Positions 26,710-36,035 of a stretch of DNA of 37,553 bases are shown in pieces (position 1 is the stretch's first letter; each line of letters opens with the position of its first letter). Both the position numbers and the translations under genes were made by a program. Source of the stretch: a virus; IMG/VR virus record IMGVR_UViG_3300046028_003957, positions 1-37,553 of that record; one strand, 5' to 3'. The notes under the pieces were generated by a model. That model was not told the DNA's origin, made no database searches, and saw only the letters and a list, made by a program, of their open reading frames with translations.

Positions 26710-27741
26710 TCATTCTTCGTTTTCTCCTTCAGGAATAGGTTCAAATTTAATTTCTGAAATACTAGTAACTGGTTCACCAAATAATCGACTTACATAATCG
26801 ATATGGTCTTTAATATAAGTTTCCTTAGATAGCTTTTCTTCTGCAGGTTCTCTCATCCTCATGAATCCATGTGGTGTAACCATAATTTTACCGTCACCAA
26901 ATTGAATACCATTAACATGGTTTTTCATTACAGTAATTTTACTTCTAACAGCTATCGTAATTGTTCGTTTATTTCTAGTAATTGGTATTTTTGTTGTTCC
27001 CGCGTTTTTCTCATTACCAAATCTAAATACTAATGTTGAATTTAACCAAACGGATTCACCACCTTTAGCCTTTATTTTTGGTTGTTCATACGGATTACTA
27101 GGTAATTCAACCCATGGTTGATTAATAATAATTAAAGTGTTTGTATGTGGTTTATCGGCTCTTCTTGACCCTGATATTCTTTGGTTAATACCCATACCAA
27201 TTTTATCTGATAAAACAGATGCATTGTGTTGTTTACCTCCTTTACCTTCCCAAGTCATTTTACAAGGAACAGAACCAACAGAATCCCAAAGAAATAATAA
27301 ATCGTAAGGTATTTCACCTTTTTCTTGGTCATCAATCATTTCATTAATAAAATCAGTGATTTGTTCAATATATTCAAAATCATTTCTGAAAATAAAATCT
27401 CCATTAAACGTAACTTCACCTGTTTCAGTATTCACTTCTTCTCTTACAGGTAAACCCATAATACTTGCATGTTCAAACGCAAATTTTTGTTCAGTAATAA
27501 TGAAAACAGGTAAAATACCTTTTTTAACCGCATCTGCAGCTGCAGATAATAATGCCGTTGTTTTACCAGTATCTGAATGACCTATAAACATATTGATATG
27601 ACCTATTGCTGGACCAGGTAATCCAGTTGCATCTAAAAAAGCATCACCCAAATCTAAAAACCTATCTGGTTTATAGGTCATTTTACTAGAATACTTATTT
27701 GTTATATTTGAAATTGAAAAATCTTTTTTCTTGATTGCCAT
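26710..27741 (-). CDS. uvsX: UvsX/RecA-like recombinase (343 aa)
   Basis: ATP-dependent strand-exchange protein for recombination-dependent replication and repair. The core has Walker A GHSDTGKTT (54-62), a catalytic-Glu segment FIITEQKFA (E84), Walker B YDLLFLWDS (D153), and an INQPW motif in the RecA-fold core. The C-terminus is acidic (EGENEE), as in many RecA-family proteins. Length is close to T4 UvsX (about 390) but shorter. It ends with TGA, one of only two TGA stops seen among 20 genes here. It follows the SSB gene, and a strong 9-bp hairpin lies 21 bases before its ATG. The gp32-UvsX pairing supports the call over a host-like RecA. Confidence 0.92.
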   Translation of the reverse strand: MAIKKKDFSISNITNKYSSKMTYKPDRFLDLGDAFLDATGLPGPAIGHINMFIGHSDTGKTTALLSAAADAVKKGILPVFIITEQKFAFEHASIMGLPVREEVNTETGEVTFNGDFIFRNDFEYIEQITDFINEMIDDQEKGEIPYDLLFLWDSVGSVPCKMTWEGKGGKQHNASVLSDKIGMGINQRISGSRRADKPHTNTLIIINQPWVELPSNPYEQPKIKAKGGESVWLNSTLVFRFGNEKNAGTTKIPITRNKRTITIAVRSKITVMKNHVNGIQFGDGKIMVTPHGFMRMREPAEEKLSKETYIKDHIDYVSRLFGEPVTSISEIKFEPIPEGENEE

Positions 27742-27762
27742 GATACTTTAGTTAATTAAAAT

Positions 27763-27786
27763 CTCGAGGACAATATCGTCCTCGAG
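27763..27786 (-). promoter_or_regulatory. Strong hairpin between ssb (gp32-like) and uvsX
   Basis: A perfect 9-bp inverted repeat CTCGAGGAC / GTCCTCGAG with a six-base loop, notably GC-rich for this genome. On the minus strand it is followed by ATTTTAATT, not a strong T-run, so it is a weak terminator at best. It ends 21 bases before the uvsX ATG and lies in the 76-nt spacer after the SSB stop. It could lower readthrough to uvsX, protect the SSB mRNA 3' end, or gate uvsX translation. Confidence 0.7.
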
Positions 27787-27817
27787 TATATATATGTAAA
27801 AAATCGAAAAATTCTAC

Positions 27818-28657
27818 TTAAAATGGTAAATCATCGTCATCAGAAATGACATCTTCTTGAAGATCAAGAATCGGTTCGTGTTGTACAGTATTAATAATGT
27901 TCTCGTCAGAAGATGATACAAACTTTTTATTAACCGAATCCCATTTTGGAACTTCACCTTTAGCTACCATTTCAAGATATTCTTCAGGTTTTTTTGAATA
28001 AACATCTTCCCATGTTAATTCATCAATTACCCAAGAATTTGAAATAACACTATCAGTATGTAGTGGTGTTGCATCATCTGGAATGATAGATGTGATTGTT
28101 GTGTAATCTTTACCATTACCCGATTTTGTAACCCCTAGTGTGATAATTAAATCTCTACCTTGATTAATATCTGTAATGTCCCCTTTGTTTTTAAATAAAG
28201 GTAATAATTTATCAAAAACACCTTCGTTCTTGTAATTATTTTTAAATCTCCAAAACTTTACACCATGACTTTCATTTTCTCTATCGATAACTTTTACGAT
28301 GAAAAATTTTCTTGATCTGTAATCTCTAGCAAGTGTTTTGTCTGATTCTAATCCAGACATCATAAGTGCGTCGTAAACTTCATTTAGTGGTGAACGTTTT
28401 CCCTCTTGTTTCGGATCATATAATTTTAACCAATTACCATCCACCAAAACTTCATGGAAAAAAACTTCAACAAAAGGACTTTCTCCGTTTGCTGTCGGTA
28501 AAATCCTAATCTTTTTTTCTCCTGATGTTACACCCTTTGGTAAAATAGGTGCAAAATACTTTTGTAGTCTTTCCTCTTGAGGAATTTTGTTTGAGTTGCC
28601 GCTTGCGGCCTTGTTGTTTTTTTCGTACTGTTGAAGTACTGCATTTAATGTAGACAT
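27818..28657 (-). CDS. Single-stranded DNA-binding protein, gp32-like (279 aa)
   Basis: Coats ssDNA and organises replisome and recombinase. The arrangement fits T4 gp32: a short basic N-terminal segment (MSTLNAVLQQYEKNNK), a beta-rich central domain (KKIRILPTANGESPFVEVFFHEV, WLKLYDPKQ, YRSRKFFIVKVIDREN, KFWRFKNN) and an acidic C-terminal tail. I see no cysteine in the protein, so the T4 gp32 zinc site is absent. The last residues, DDDDLPF, resemble the protein-interaction tip of bacterial SSB. It is first in the replication module, downstream of a terminator, and followed by uvsX. The gp32 call rests on pattern, length (T4 gp32 is about 301 aa) and context. Confidence 0.85.
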   Translation of the reverse strand: MSTLNAVLQQYEKNNKAASGNSNKIPQEERLQKYFAPILPKGVTSGEKKIRILPTANGESPFVEVFFHEVLVDGNWLKLYDPKQEGKRSPLNEVYDALMMSGLESDKTLARDYRSRKFFIVKVIDRENESHGVKFWRFKNNYKNEGVFDKLLPLFKNKGDITDINQGRDLIITLGVTKSGNGKDYTTITSIIPDDATPLHTDSVISNSWVIDELTWEDVYSKKPEEYLEMVAKGEVPKWDSVNKKFVSSSDENIINTVQHEPILDLQEDVISDDDDLPF

Positions 28658-28691
28658 ATTTAAAAAATTTTAATTAAAAAATCATACTGCA

Positions 28692-28721
28692 ATTATAAGA
28701 AAAAAAAACCAAATTACAAAA
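28692..28721 (-). promoter_or_regulatory. Possible promoter for the replication module
   Basis: On the minus strand TATAAT (28697-28692) lies 34 nt upstream of the SSB ATG, with TTTTGT (28721-28716) 18 nt further up. A promoter is expected because the preceding terminator should block upstream transcription. The -35 match is poor, the element overlaps the terminator stem, and host promoter rules are unknown. Confidence 0.25.
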
Positions 28722-28732
28722 TTTGGTTTTAA
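28700..28732 (-). terminator. Intrinsic terminator between the Dps-like gene and ssb
   Basis: An 11-bp stem AAAACCAAATT / AATTTGGTTTT (28705-28715 with 28720-28730) with a four-base loop. On the minus strand the stem is followed by a run of eight T, a canonical rho-independent terminator. It ends the tail/Dps-like transcript before the replication genes. The plus-strand side is also T-rich. Confidence 0.88.
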
Positions 28733-28761
28733 TTATTTTTCTTTAAAATTGTTTTTCTTTG

Positions 28762-29142
28762 TCATTCTAAACTTAGAAGGTAAATAAGTTGATTTAATGT
28801 ACTCATCATTTCATCCCTTATGTTTAGTAAATCACTATCTTTCTCAGGTTCTAAATCATTAGAAAACTCGATTAACGCATCTATACATACTGAAATCATA
28901 TTTTTTGGATCCATTTCAGACAAATTAATTAATTTTATTTCATTATTTTCATCGTCTAATGTAAACCTACCATATTTTCCCATGGACACTTCAACAAAAG
29001 TATCTATTAAACCACCTAATTTATCGTATGTATCTCCAAAAGCTAAATGTCTCGATAACCCTTTAGTTTGCCAATGGTTTATTTTTAATTGGGTGTGTAA
29101 CCCTAATAAAAAATTTACTTTAGAACTTAAATTCATCGTCAT
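28762..29142 (-). CDS. Dps/ferritin-like small protein (126 aa)
   Basis: Residues 16-58 resemble the Dps ferroxidase signature: H16, NHWQTKGLSRH (H23, H32), Y39-D40, then D47 and E51 four residues apart within a helix ending in a Gly-Lys motif. All-helical composition and a length of 126 residues fit a truncated four-helix bundle. Spacing between the His and Asp/Glu groups is shorter than in classical Dps, so iron oxidation is uncertain; similar Dps-like domains of unknown function occur in other phages. It overlaps the 213-aa gene by 23 bases, has a second in-frame Met (Met3) as alternative start, stops with TGA and precedes a terminator. DNA protection or a structural role is inferred. Confidence 0.7.
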   Translation of the reverse strand: MTMNLSSKVNFLLGLHTQLKINHWQTKGLSRHLAFGDTYDKLGGLIDTFVEVSMGKYGRFTLDDENNEIKLINLSEMDPKNMISVCIDALIEFSNDLEPEKDSDLLNIRDEMMSTLNQLIYLLSLE

Positions 29143-29761
29143 AATCTTGTTTGTTAAAAGTATCTCTTATGGTTTCTTGAGAATAATTCTCAATGTCATT
29201 TTTTGTTAAAATATATTCATTTTTTCCTGATGACCTCATTTGATCTTGTTTCTGTGTAAAAAATTCTTGTGGATTTTGATTAAATGGATACGAATCTAAA
29301 GAACGCATTTGTAATCTTTCTTGTGGTGTAGGTTCTTTCACTTGTTCAATTTTAGCACCTAATTCATCAATCTTAGTTATGATATTATTCATACTAGCTA
29401 ATTTGGATTCTAAATCATTCAATTTTGTGAATACATCATCCATTTTACCAATGACATCTTTATTCTCACCTTTAGTATTTTCAATATCTGTTTTAATAGA
29501 TTTAGTCATATTTACTAAATCTGTTATATCTATTTCTTCAGTATTTGATATATCTGGTGGTGCGACTTCATCACCAGTTGGTGGTGCAACACTTGCATCA
29601 CCAGGTAATGATCCGGTATCTGTCGGTAATTCACCGGTATCGGTTGGTAACCCTTCAGCATCAGGTGCCGGTAATTCTTGCTCTTTCATAAGTTTTCTAG
29701 CGTACTTATTGATTTCATTAAATCTAGCAACTTCTTCTAATAATTTTTTTTCTAATTTCAT
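29120..29761 (-). CDS. Unknown protein with Pro/Asp linker and coiled coil (213 aa)
   Basis: No family recognised. The N-terminal helix is charged (MKLEKKLLEEVARFNEINKY). Residues about 31-75 form a Pro/Gly/Thr/Asp-rich linker with near-repeats (LPTDTG twice). Residues about 78-148 look like a coiled coil (DITDLVNMTKSIKTDIENT, then DVFTKLNDLESKLA and IITKIDELGAKIEQV). The C-terminus is Gln/Asn-rich and ends DDEFKF. Such an architecture is seen in scaffold-like or internal virion proteins and in chaperones, but no specific call is justified. It begins four bases after the 67-aa gene and its end overlaps the Dps-like start, so it is co-expressed with late-type genes. Confidence 0.78.
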   Translation of the reverse strand: MKLEKKLLEEVARFNEINKYARKLMKEQELPAPDAEGLPTDTGELPTDTGSLPGDASVAPPTGDEVAPPDISNTEEIDITDLVNMTKSIKTDIENTKGENKDVIGKMDDVFTKLNDLESKLASMNNIITKIDELGAKIEQVKEPTPQERLQMRSLDSYPFNQNPQEFFTQKQDQMRSSGKNEYILTKNDIENYSQETIRDTFNKQDYDDEFKF

Positions 29762-29765
29762 AATA

Positions 29766-29969
29766 TTAATCTTGTAATAATTGTCTTCCGTCTTCTGTTA
29801 TGAATTTTTTATTAATTCTTTCAACAATACCATCTTTACTTGTGATAACATAACATTCACCTGTCTGTAAATCACACTCTTCTCTTTCCATGTTATTTCT
29901 ATATACTTTTTTAGTATTACTGTTTGACATGTACTTATCCAAAGTTTTATTTATTTTTTCGTTTTCCAT
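29766..29969 (-). CDS. Small hypothetical protein (67 aa)
   Basis: A short charged protein, with EREECDLQTGECYVITSKDG in the middle (two Cys seven residues apart) and a TEDGRQLLQD end. No membrane or signal segment. It lies 38 nt after the 1904-aa gene and four bases before the 213-aa gene, in the same direction with similar A/T-rich leaders, which makes it a likely real gene despite its length. Function unknown. Confidence 0.65.
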   Translation of the reverse strand: MENEKINKTLDKYMSNSNTKKVYRNNMEREECDLQTGECYVITSKDGIVERINKKFITEDGRQLLQD

Positions 29970-30007
29970 ATTTTTTTATATATAAATATCATTCAAGAAT
30001 AAAAAAA

Positions 30008-33000
30008 TTAAGACATTCTAAAATAGATAACTTCACCATCATTAATTTTTAAGTCCGACATTAATTTTGGTGACATACCCATACCATAATTATTTAGTCT
30101 TGGTCCAACAGAAATTGGTCCTTGAACTTTTATATCACCAATAGAACGGTCTAATTGATATTCTGGTTCTAATATTAGTGTTTTATTATTTAATGGGTTT
30201 TTAAATTCTGTTTTTATTAGTCTAATATTTTCAGCGTTTGCTACATTTAATTGGAATTTTACATTATAAAATCTCATGTCAGAATTATTTACATCTGACC
30301 ATAGTACACCTGTTGCGATATTCATCAATGTATTTTCTTCTACTGGATAATTAACACCACCCATTTTCACTACGATTGTCCTTAACCATGTTCCATCATT
30401 ATCAACTTTTTGTACTGATAACTCATTATCATAACCATTGTAAGGTACACCAAATTCTGTAATACCTACTTTCGGTGTAGTTTTGGTTATTTCTTCACCA
30501 GGAATTTTAACATCCCCTAAATTGGTTAAATATACATTACCATCATATTCTACTGAAGTGGTTTTTAGATTTGTTTCTGTTTGTTGTTTTAATATTGCCT
30601 TTGCCCTATTAGAAATTTTATCAAATAATACTCGATAACTAGCAACAAAAGAATCTTTTGGATCTGGTAATGATGTATAAGGGATTCTAGTTCCAACAAA
30701 GTTTGTTGTAATTACATTGTTTTTTATACTATGATTAACCTCACTAATATAATATGATCCCTTAAACATTGGAATATTTTTTAAATAAAAATACATTGTG
30801 GGTTGAATCATGACATTACCCATACATGATACGTCACATTTATAAGATGCTTGTTTATAATAATCAAATAAACCAATATCAACATTATATGTACCTGCGC
30901 CAGATTCAGATCTAGCTAAGTTTTCTAAAACAACATACGATTCTGACGTATTTTTTAGTGACGTTTGGTCTAATGTAACACCTTTAAATATTCCTTGATT
31001 TTGGTCACCAAAACTAACTTCAAAAGCAACAACTTTATTTGATTTACTCAAATCGTTAGTTGAAAAACTTTCTAAACATGTGGTGATTAATGGGTTATTA
31101 TTTACACTACCAATATAAAAACTATCATCAGAAAATTTATAATCTTTACTATATGATAAATCAAGACTTTTAGATGTATTACCGACTAATTGAAGTATAA
31201 TTTTAGGTGATGATTCTTGATAGTCAACTTCTAAAAAAGTACCAAATAGATTATTAGCGATAGTTTTGGATGGTAAAATTTTACTTTTATTTTTTAAATT
31301 AGTACCATAGAAATTCACATAAGAAGGTAATGCCCTCATATCTAAACCAGTACCTTGTATTAAAATAGAAATTGCAGAATATAAATTAATCTTAACATTT
31401 TTAGGGTCTAATAAATGAGTTATTTTATCGATGTTCAAATAAAACTTATCCCCAATATCTCTATTTGATTTATCTAAAATTAAAAACTCTTCTAATAAAA
31501 GTCTTTGTCCTATAGAATTCCCTGACGACCATTTATCATTAAATGATTTAAATGTATTATATAATTCAAGTTTTGTTTGGTCAGTATTATAACCTCTATA
31601 TAAATTTACATAATTATCTTTTATTTTTAATGATTCATTTTTATATGAACTTAGTTTTTTAAATAACAGATTAATAAAATATTCTAATCTTCTTTCAGCC
31701 CCTGTAGCATAAATTCCATTACCACTACCACTAAATATTGATGTCTGTAAATACTGTTTAAACGCCACATTAGTATTGACTCCACCTGATTTAACATAAC
31801 CAGCATAAATTTGTACCATAGGTCGATACAATATAATATTTTCCTCATTTAATTTAATATTATTAGTAATGAAAAAATTATTATAATAACCATCAATATC
31901 TTCACCAATATAAAGTTTTATGAAATTTTGATTACCTATTGTATTGTCAGTTGAATCATAAGTTGATTCGTTAAAGAGTGATAACGTTTTTTTATAATTA
32001 AAAACTTCAGGTTGTGCTATTCCATAAAAAGTGTATGGATCTATTTCTTTTGGATTAGCAACCGTAAATTTAATTAAATTTTGATTATTAAGAATATTTG
32101 ATGTGATATATTCCGATTTAATCGTTTGTTTTTGTTTTATTAAAGTGAGTAATGGGTCACCAGTAATTGTGGTATTCGTATCTTTATCTATTGTACATAT
32201 ATCTTTTAATAAATCTTGAAATTTTGGATAATTTACATTTAAAAATTTTTGATACGGAATTTCATAGTTACCATTTTCAGAAGCAAAATCTAAAAACATT
32301 TCTTCAAATGATTCTAAAATTTTTGGATTAAATGTCCCAATTAAATCAATAACTTTCCTATAATTTGAATCAATAGAAAAAACATTATCAGTGGTAGAAT
32401 TTGGAACATAATTTCTTGGATATTCAGAATAAGACGCGAATGTTTTTCCCGAAAACTCTGAAGTTATAAATTCATCACCCCAAAAGATTCTAATATTATA
32501 TTGTTCAGCAAATGGAAATAATTCGTTATTCTTATTTTTTAAATCATTATTATTAAAACCATTAGAAGGTAATAAAGTATAATAATTTTGTGTTGAATTA
32601 TATTCTGAATTATCAACATATACTGTCCAATAATTATTATTCTTTACTTCTTTTTTATGTATTATTTTATTTGAAACTGTTTGAGCACTGTATGATGTGT
32701 TTCCTGAACTTACATTATAATGAGCATACCCATTTACTATTTGATGAAAGATAGCTTGGTAAAATGGGTTAATGCCCACATTAGTATCGTGTGTTACTGT
32801 TGTTGAATTTATTGTAAATGATGTATATGTTGTACCAGTATAATCCCCATCAAAAAATGTTGTACCTGTTATAGGTTGTGTTATATTATTTAAATTCAAA
32901 AAACCATCTAAAATATCTACATTATTATTTATTTTATTTTTATAACGATGATAAATTGACCCCCATTTTAACATTAAATGATATGGTATAAAATGTGTGG

Positions 33001-35722
33001 ATGATATTTCTCTAAACAATGATGACATTAATATAGACCTACCATTAAATGTTATATTGTCTTCCAAATCAAGAAAGGGTAAAGAATTTAATAACAGATA
33101 AGCTGATCCACTATATTTACCTTCGTCTTTTTTATTAATAAAGTCAGTATAAAGTTGTTTATGGAAATATGGTGTATTTAAAATGTTTATGTTATCATTT
33201 CCATTTTTAATACCATGTAAAAACATATTTTTTACATATGAGGGTTTAACCCATGATTCTGAATTAACAGGTGAACATATGAAACCTTGATTTGGATTCA
33301 CGGTTAAAATACCATTAAAAATAAAATTGTTATCAGTAAATGATGAAACGTCTAAGTAATCTAAATATAAATCTGAATTAAATGGGTATATATTTTTTCT
33401 ATACGGTTCTGGAACATATCTCAATAATTCTGAATTTAATTCATCTTTCTTAAATGAATTTGATGATTTTGAAATGTCACTATATTTTTCGAAATAAAAT
33501 GGATATTCAATAATGTCTTTCAGATAGGATATGGTTGGTAAATTATCTCTAAAATACTGAAACCTATCATTTGGTGATGAATCTACAATAAACCCATTTA
33601 ATATTTTATTATCTACTGAAATAGAAATTAATGAGTCTATTGTTGTTAATTTTTTCATTAGTTGAATCAAATCTATATTTCCATCAATAGATTCTATAAT
33701 ATTTTCATATTCTTCATCAACTAAGTACCTTAAAAAGGTATTATTAAAAGAATCAAATAATGTTATATATTTTGATCTTTCATATATTTCATAAATAAAT
33801 GATGAAAATGTTTTATCAACGTATGGTAAATTTTTATTTACTACATCAATACCACTTATATCATCAATTTTATTCACATCAAAATCACTCTCAAATATAT
33901 AGTTGATATCATTAGTCGTTGGTTCGTTTTTAACATTAGTATCAATTCTGTTGGTGACTATTTTCATAAACTCTTCAACAAAATCAACTTCAGGCCATAT
34001 ATTTTTATCATTTGATTTTAATTTTTCGATTAAGTCTCCTTCTCCAGGGTATGCTAATACATTTTGTTTACACCCTACATTTGGTCTTTTTACTTCCGGC
34101 CATGGATATATTGGTAATGTATTTTTACTTTGTTCATTAGTGAGACCATATAATAAATTTGATCTAACATTTCCATTATCAAAAGACCTATTATGGACAT
34201 CTTTCATTAACCTAATATACACATCAGCGTTTGCTAAAATAACAGCTAATATGTTACGAATAGTCGGTTCAAAACCAAATCCTTTAGATGGGTCTTTGAT
34301 GATTTCATTCATTTTTAATTCAACTTCATTTTGAAGTTTATTTTTTTGTTCATCAAACGATTGTCTAACTTTATAGATGTCATTAATTAAATTATCAATA
34401 CCAACAATCACTTTATTAGTTGAATCCTTCTCATGATAATCTTTAATTGATTTAACACTTTTTAATGTCACTTTTTTAAAATCTGAATTTGTTTTATTTG
34501 AAAAACTATTAACAGTTTCTAATAATTTTGTTATTTGTTCAGTTCCGTTAATGATTAATTTTTCTAACGAACCATTTTTATTTTTATCAATTATCGTCTC
34601 TAATTTTGTTTTATCAGAACCAACAATATAGTACCAATTTTCAGACACAGTACTATTGTTTTGTAAAACTTTTGTTTTAGTTATATATTCTTTAGTTAAA
34701 TTTTTAGAAGCCCAAGCTTTTATTACATTTCCAAAATTTTCAATTTCTTTTTCTAAATCTTTAACACCAGATAAAACTTTCATATCCACAACATTTTTAA
34801 AAATTTCTTTTTCTAAAATTTTATCTAATGATTCTGCAATATATCCTAACTCTTTTAAAGTTTTAACTGGCATATCTTTTGGTACTAAGTTTTTTTGTTT
34901 GTATTCATTAAAAATTGATGTTAATATAGAATAACCTTTCGACCCTTTTGAAACATATTTTTCGTATCTGCCTGTGGATTCATTAAATTTTTTGTTTTCA
35001 ACTTTTTCATTTAAAAACATATATGGTGAATTAACCAACTGAGATAATGTTATATCACTTAGAAAAGCATACGTTGACCCAACAAAAGTTGTTGTTACCT
35101 CAAAATTACCATTTGAATCGTTAAATCTAGTACTAAATTTAATCATATGTAAACGATACCTAATCGCTTTACCATAAAATCCTTTTACTGTTAAATAAAA
35201 AATCGGCCAAGGTAAATGAAAAAATGCTTTATATGGTGAATTAGACGCTGATTCAAATAATACTTTACCTCTAACATCAACAAAATTGATAGTTACTTGT
35301 GGTATGAAATTTGCACCTTTTATATTAATACTTATTGAATCTATACCAAAGTTTTGACCAGATTTATCTGATAAAAAATAATCATCATTATCTTTTGTTG
35401 AATTATTTAATTGAGGGATACCAACAAAAGAATCAGTATATGACGTATCAAAATCACCATCACCTGTTTGTGATCTTAAAAAATTAAGATTACCTTTTGC
35501 TATGTTTGTTAAAGTTGAACCTTGGTCTTTTGACACAAGAATAGATCTTGGTACTAAATCAGCTTCTAAATTAACATACATAACCAAATTTTCTTGTTTT
35601 AAATTTCTTGGTTGTACGTTACCATCATTATCTACTATACTATTTGGGTCAATGTAAATTAAATTATTTTGGTCTACTTTTACTAATATATTTTCATCAC
35701 TATTTAAATTGTTATTCGCCAT
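30008..35722 (-). CDS. Giant tail/baseplate protein with probable hub-like C-terminal domain (1904 aa)
   Basis: The N-terminal about 235 residues form a distinct beta-rich block (IDSISINIKGANFIPQVTI, then SPYKAFFHLPWPIFYLTVKG and a TTTFVGSTYAFLSD segment) that I associate with structural proteins of large myophages. The middle is long, helical and strand-mixed, with no catalytic motif visible. Around residues 1600-1690 a pattern resembles gpD/gp27-type hub proteins: CDVSCMGNVMIQPTMYFYL followed by FKGSYYISEVNHSI and TTNFVGTRIP. It starts 11 bases inside the upstream gp53-like gene, the usual neighbourhood of hub and wedge genes. Size is far above standard hub proteins (about 390 aa), so this is likely a fusion. 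A structural role is well supported, the hub assignment moderate. Confidence 0.8.
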   Translation of the reverse strand: MANNNLNSDENILVKVDQNNLIYIDPNSIVDNDGNVQPRNLKQENLVMYVNLEADLVPRSILVSKDQGSTLTNIAKGNLNFLRSQTGDGDFDTSYTDSFVGIPQLNNSTKDNDDYFLSDKSGQNFGIDSISINIKGANFIPQVTINFVDVRGKVLFESASNSPYKAFFHLPWPIFYLTVKGFYGKAIRYRLHMIKFSTRFNDSNGNFEVTTTFVGSTYAFLSDITLSQLVNSPYMFLNEKVENKKFNESTGRYEKYVSKGSKGYSILTSIFNEYKQKNLVPKDMPVKTLKELGYIAESLDKILEKEIFKNVVDMKVLSGVKDLEKEIENFGNVIKAWASKNLTKEYITKTKVLQNNSTVSENWYYIVGSDKTKLETIIDKNKNGSLEKLIINGTEQITKLLETVNSFSNKTNSDFKKVTLKSVKSIKDYHEKDSTNKVIVGIDNLINDIYKVRQSFDEQKNKLQNEVELKMNEIIKDPSKGFGFEPTIRNILAVILANADVYIRLMKDVHNRSFDNGNVRSNLLYGLTNEQSKNTLPIYPWPEVKRPNVGCKQNVLAYPGEGDLIEKLKSNDKNIWPEVDFVEEFMKIVTNRIDTNVKNEPTTNDINYIFESDFDVNKIDDISGIDVVNKNLPYVDKTFSSFIYEIYERSKYITLFDSFNNTFLRYLVDEEYENIIESIDGNIDLIQLMKKLTTIDSLISISVDNKILNGFIVDSSPNDRFQYFRDNLPTISYLKDIIEYPFYFEKYSDISKSSNSFKKDELNSELLRYVPEPYRKNIYPFNSDLYLDYLDVSSFTDNNFIFNGILTVNPNQGFICSPVNSESWVKPSYVKNMFLHGIKNGNDNINILNTPYFHKQLYTDFINKKDEGKYSGSAYLLLNSLPFLDLEDNITFNGRSILMSSLFREISSTHFIPYHLMLKWGSIYHRYKNKINNNVDILDGFLNLNNITQPITGTTFFDGDYTGTTYTSFTINSTTVTHDTNVGINPFYQAIFHQIVNGYAHYNVSSGNTSYSAQTVSNKIIHKKEVKNNNYWTVYVDNSEYNSTQNYYTLLPSNGFNNNDLKNKNNELFPFAEQYNIRIFWGDEFITSEFSGKTFASYSEYPRNYVPNSTTDNVFSIDSNYRKVIDLIGTFNPKILESFEEMFLDFASENGNYEIPYQKFLNVNYPKFQDLLKDICTIDKDTNTTITGDPLLTLIKQKQTIKSEYITSNILNNQNLIKFTVANPKEIDPYTFYGIAQPEVFNYKKTLSLFNESTYDSTDNTIGNQNFIKLYIGEDIDGYYNNFFITNNIKLNEENIILYRPMVQIYAGYVKSGGVNTNVAFKQYLQTSIFSGSGNGIYATGAERRLEYFINLLFKKLSSYKNESLKIKDNYVNLYRGYNTDQTKLELYNTFKSFNDKWSSGNSIGQRLLLEEFLILDKSNRDIGDKFYLNIDKITHLLDPKNVKINLYSAISILIQGTGLDMRALPSYVNFYGTNLKNKSKILPSKTIANNLFGTFLEVDYQESSPKIILQLVGNTSKSLDLSYSKDYKFSDDSFYIGSVNNNPLITTCLESFSTNDLSKSNKVVAFEVSFGDQNQGIFKGVTLDQTSLKNTSESYVVLENLARSESGAGTYNVDIGLFDYYKQASYKCDVSCMGNVMIQPTMYFYLKNIPMFKGSYYISEVNHSIKNNVITTNFVGTRIPYTSLPDPKDSFVASYRVLFDKISNRAKAILKQQTETNLKTTSVEYDGNVYLTNLGDVKIPGEEITKTTPKVGITEFGVPYNGYDNELSVQKVDNDGTWLRTIVVKMGGVNYPVEENTLMNIATGVLWSDVNNSDMRFYNVKFQLNVANAENIRLIKTEFKNPLNNKTLILEPEYQLDRSIGDIKVQGPISVGPRLNNYGMGMSPKLMSDLKINDGEVIYFRMS

Positions 35723-36035
35723 AATATAAATTGTATAATTCTATGTTTCTATTATAATCTTGTAATGTTGTGATTAATGGAAAAGGTATTCTTAATAAAG
35801 AATTATTTGGTATCATGAACTCTACACTACCAACAAACGGATTTGCAGATAATATTAACCAACCAAATGTTGGTGTGTTATAATATTCTTGTGATATTTT
35901 ATCTAATCTATCTTTTCCTTTTTTATATAAAAAAAATTTATCTGTTGTCTTAATAGGTATTTCGATTCCAGGTACTATCTTGAATTCACCATTTTCAACA
36001 AAAAATTGATATCTATTAAAATATTCTCTTGCCAT
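35712..36035 (-). CDS. Baseplate protein gp53-like / LysM-like (107 aa)
   Basis: A short protein with an N-terminal YFNRYQFF segment and a LysM-like core: KKGKDRLDKISQEYY, then TPTFGWLILSANPFVG and IPNNSLLRIPFP. The 'D.l..IS..yYn.p..gW.i...N' pattern is shared by T4 gp53 and P2 gpX-type LysM proteins of the contractile-tail baseplate, where the fold helps lock wedges around the hub. Length is shorter than T4 gp53 (196 aa). The start shares bases with the upstream stop (TAATG at 36037-36033) and its end overlaps the 1904-aa gene by 11 bases, indicating coupled synthesis. Confidence 0.75.
   Translation of the reverse strand: MAREYFNRYQFFVENGEFKIVPGIEIPIKTTDKFFLYKKGKDRLDKISQEYYNTPTFGWLILSANPFVGSVEFMIPNNSLLRIPFPLITTLQDYNRNIELYNLYYGE

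Noticed and set aside
33903-34334. Plus-strand ORFs over the 1904-aa gene and elsewhere
   Set aside because: They are antisense to long, well-supported minus-strand genes, lack recognisable domains and have no separate leader.
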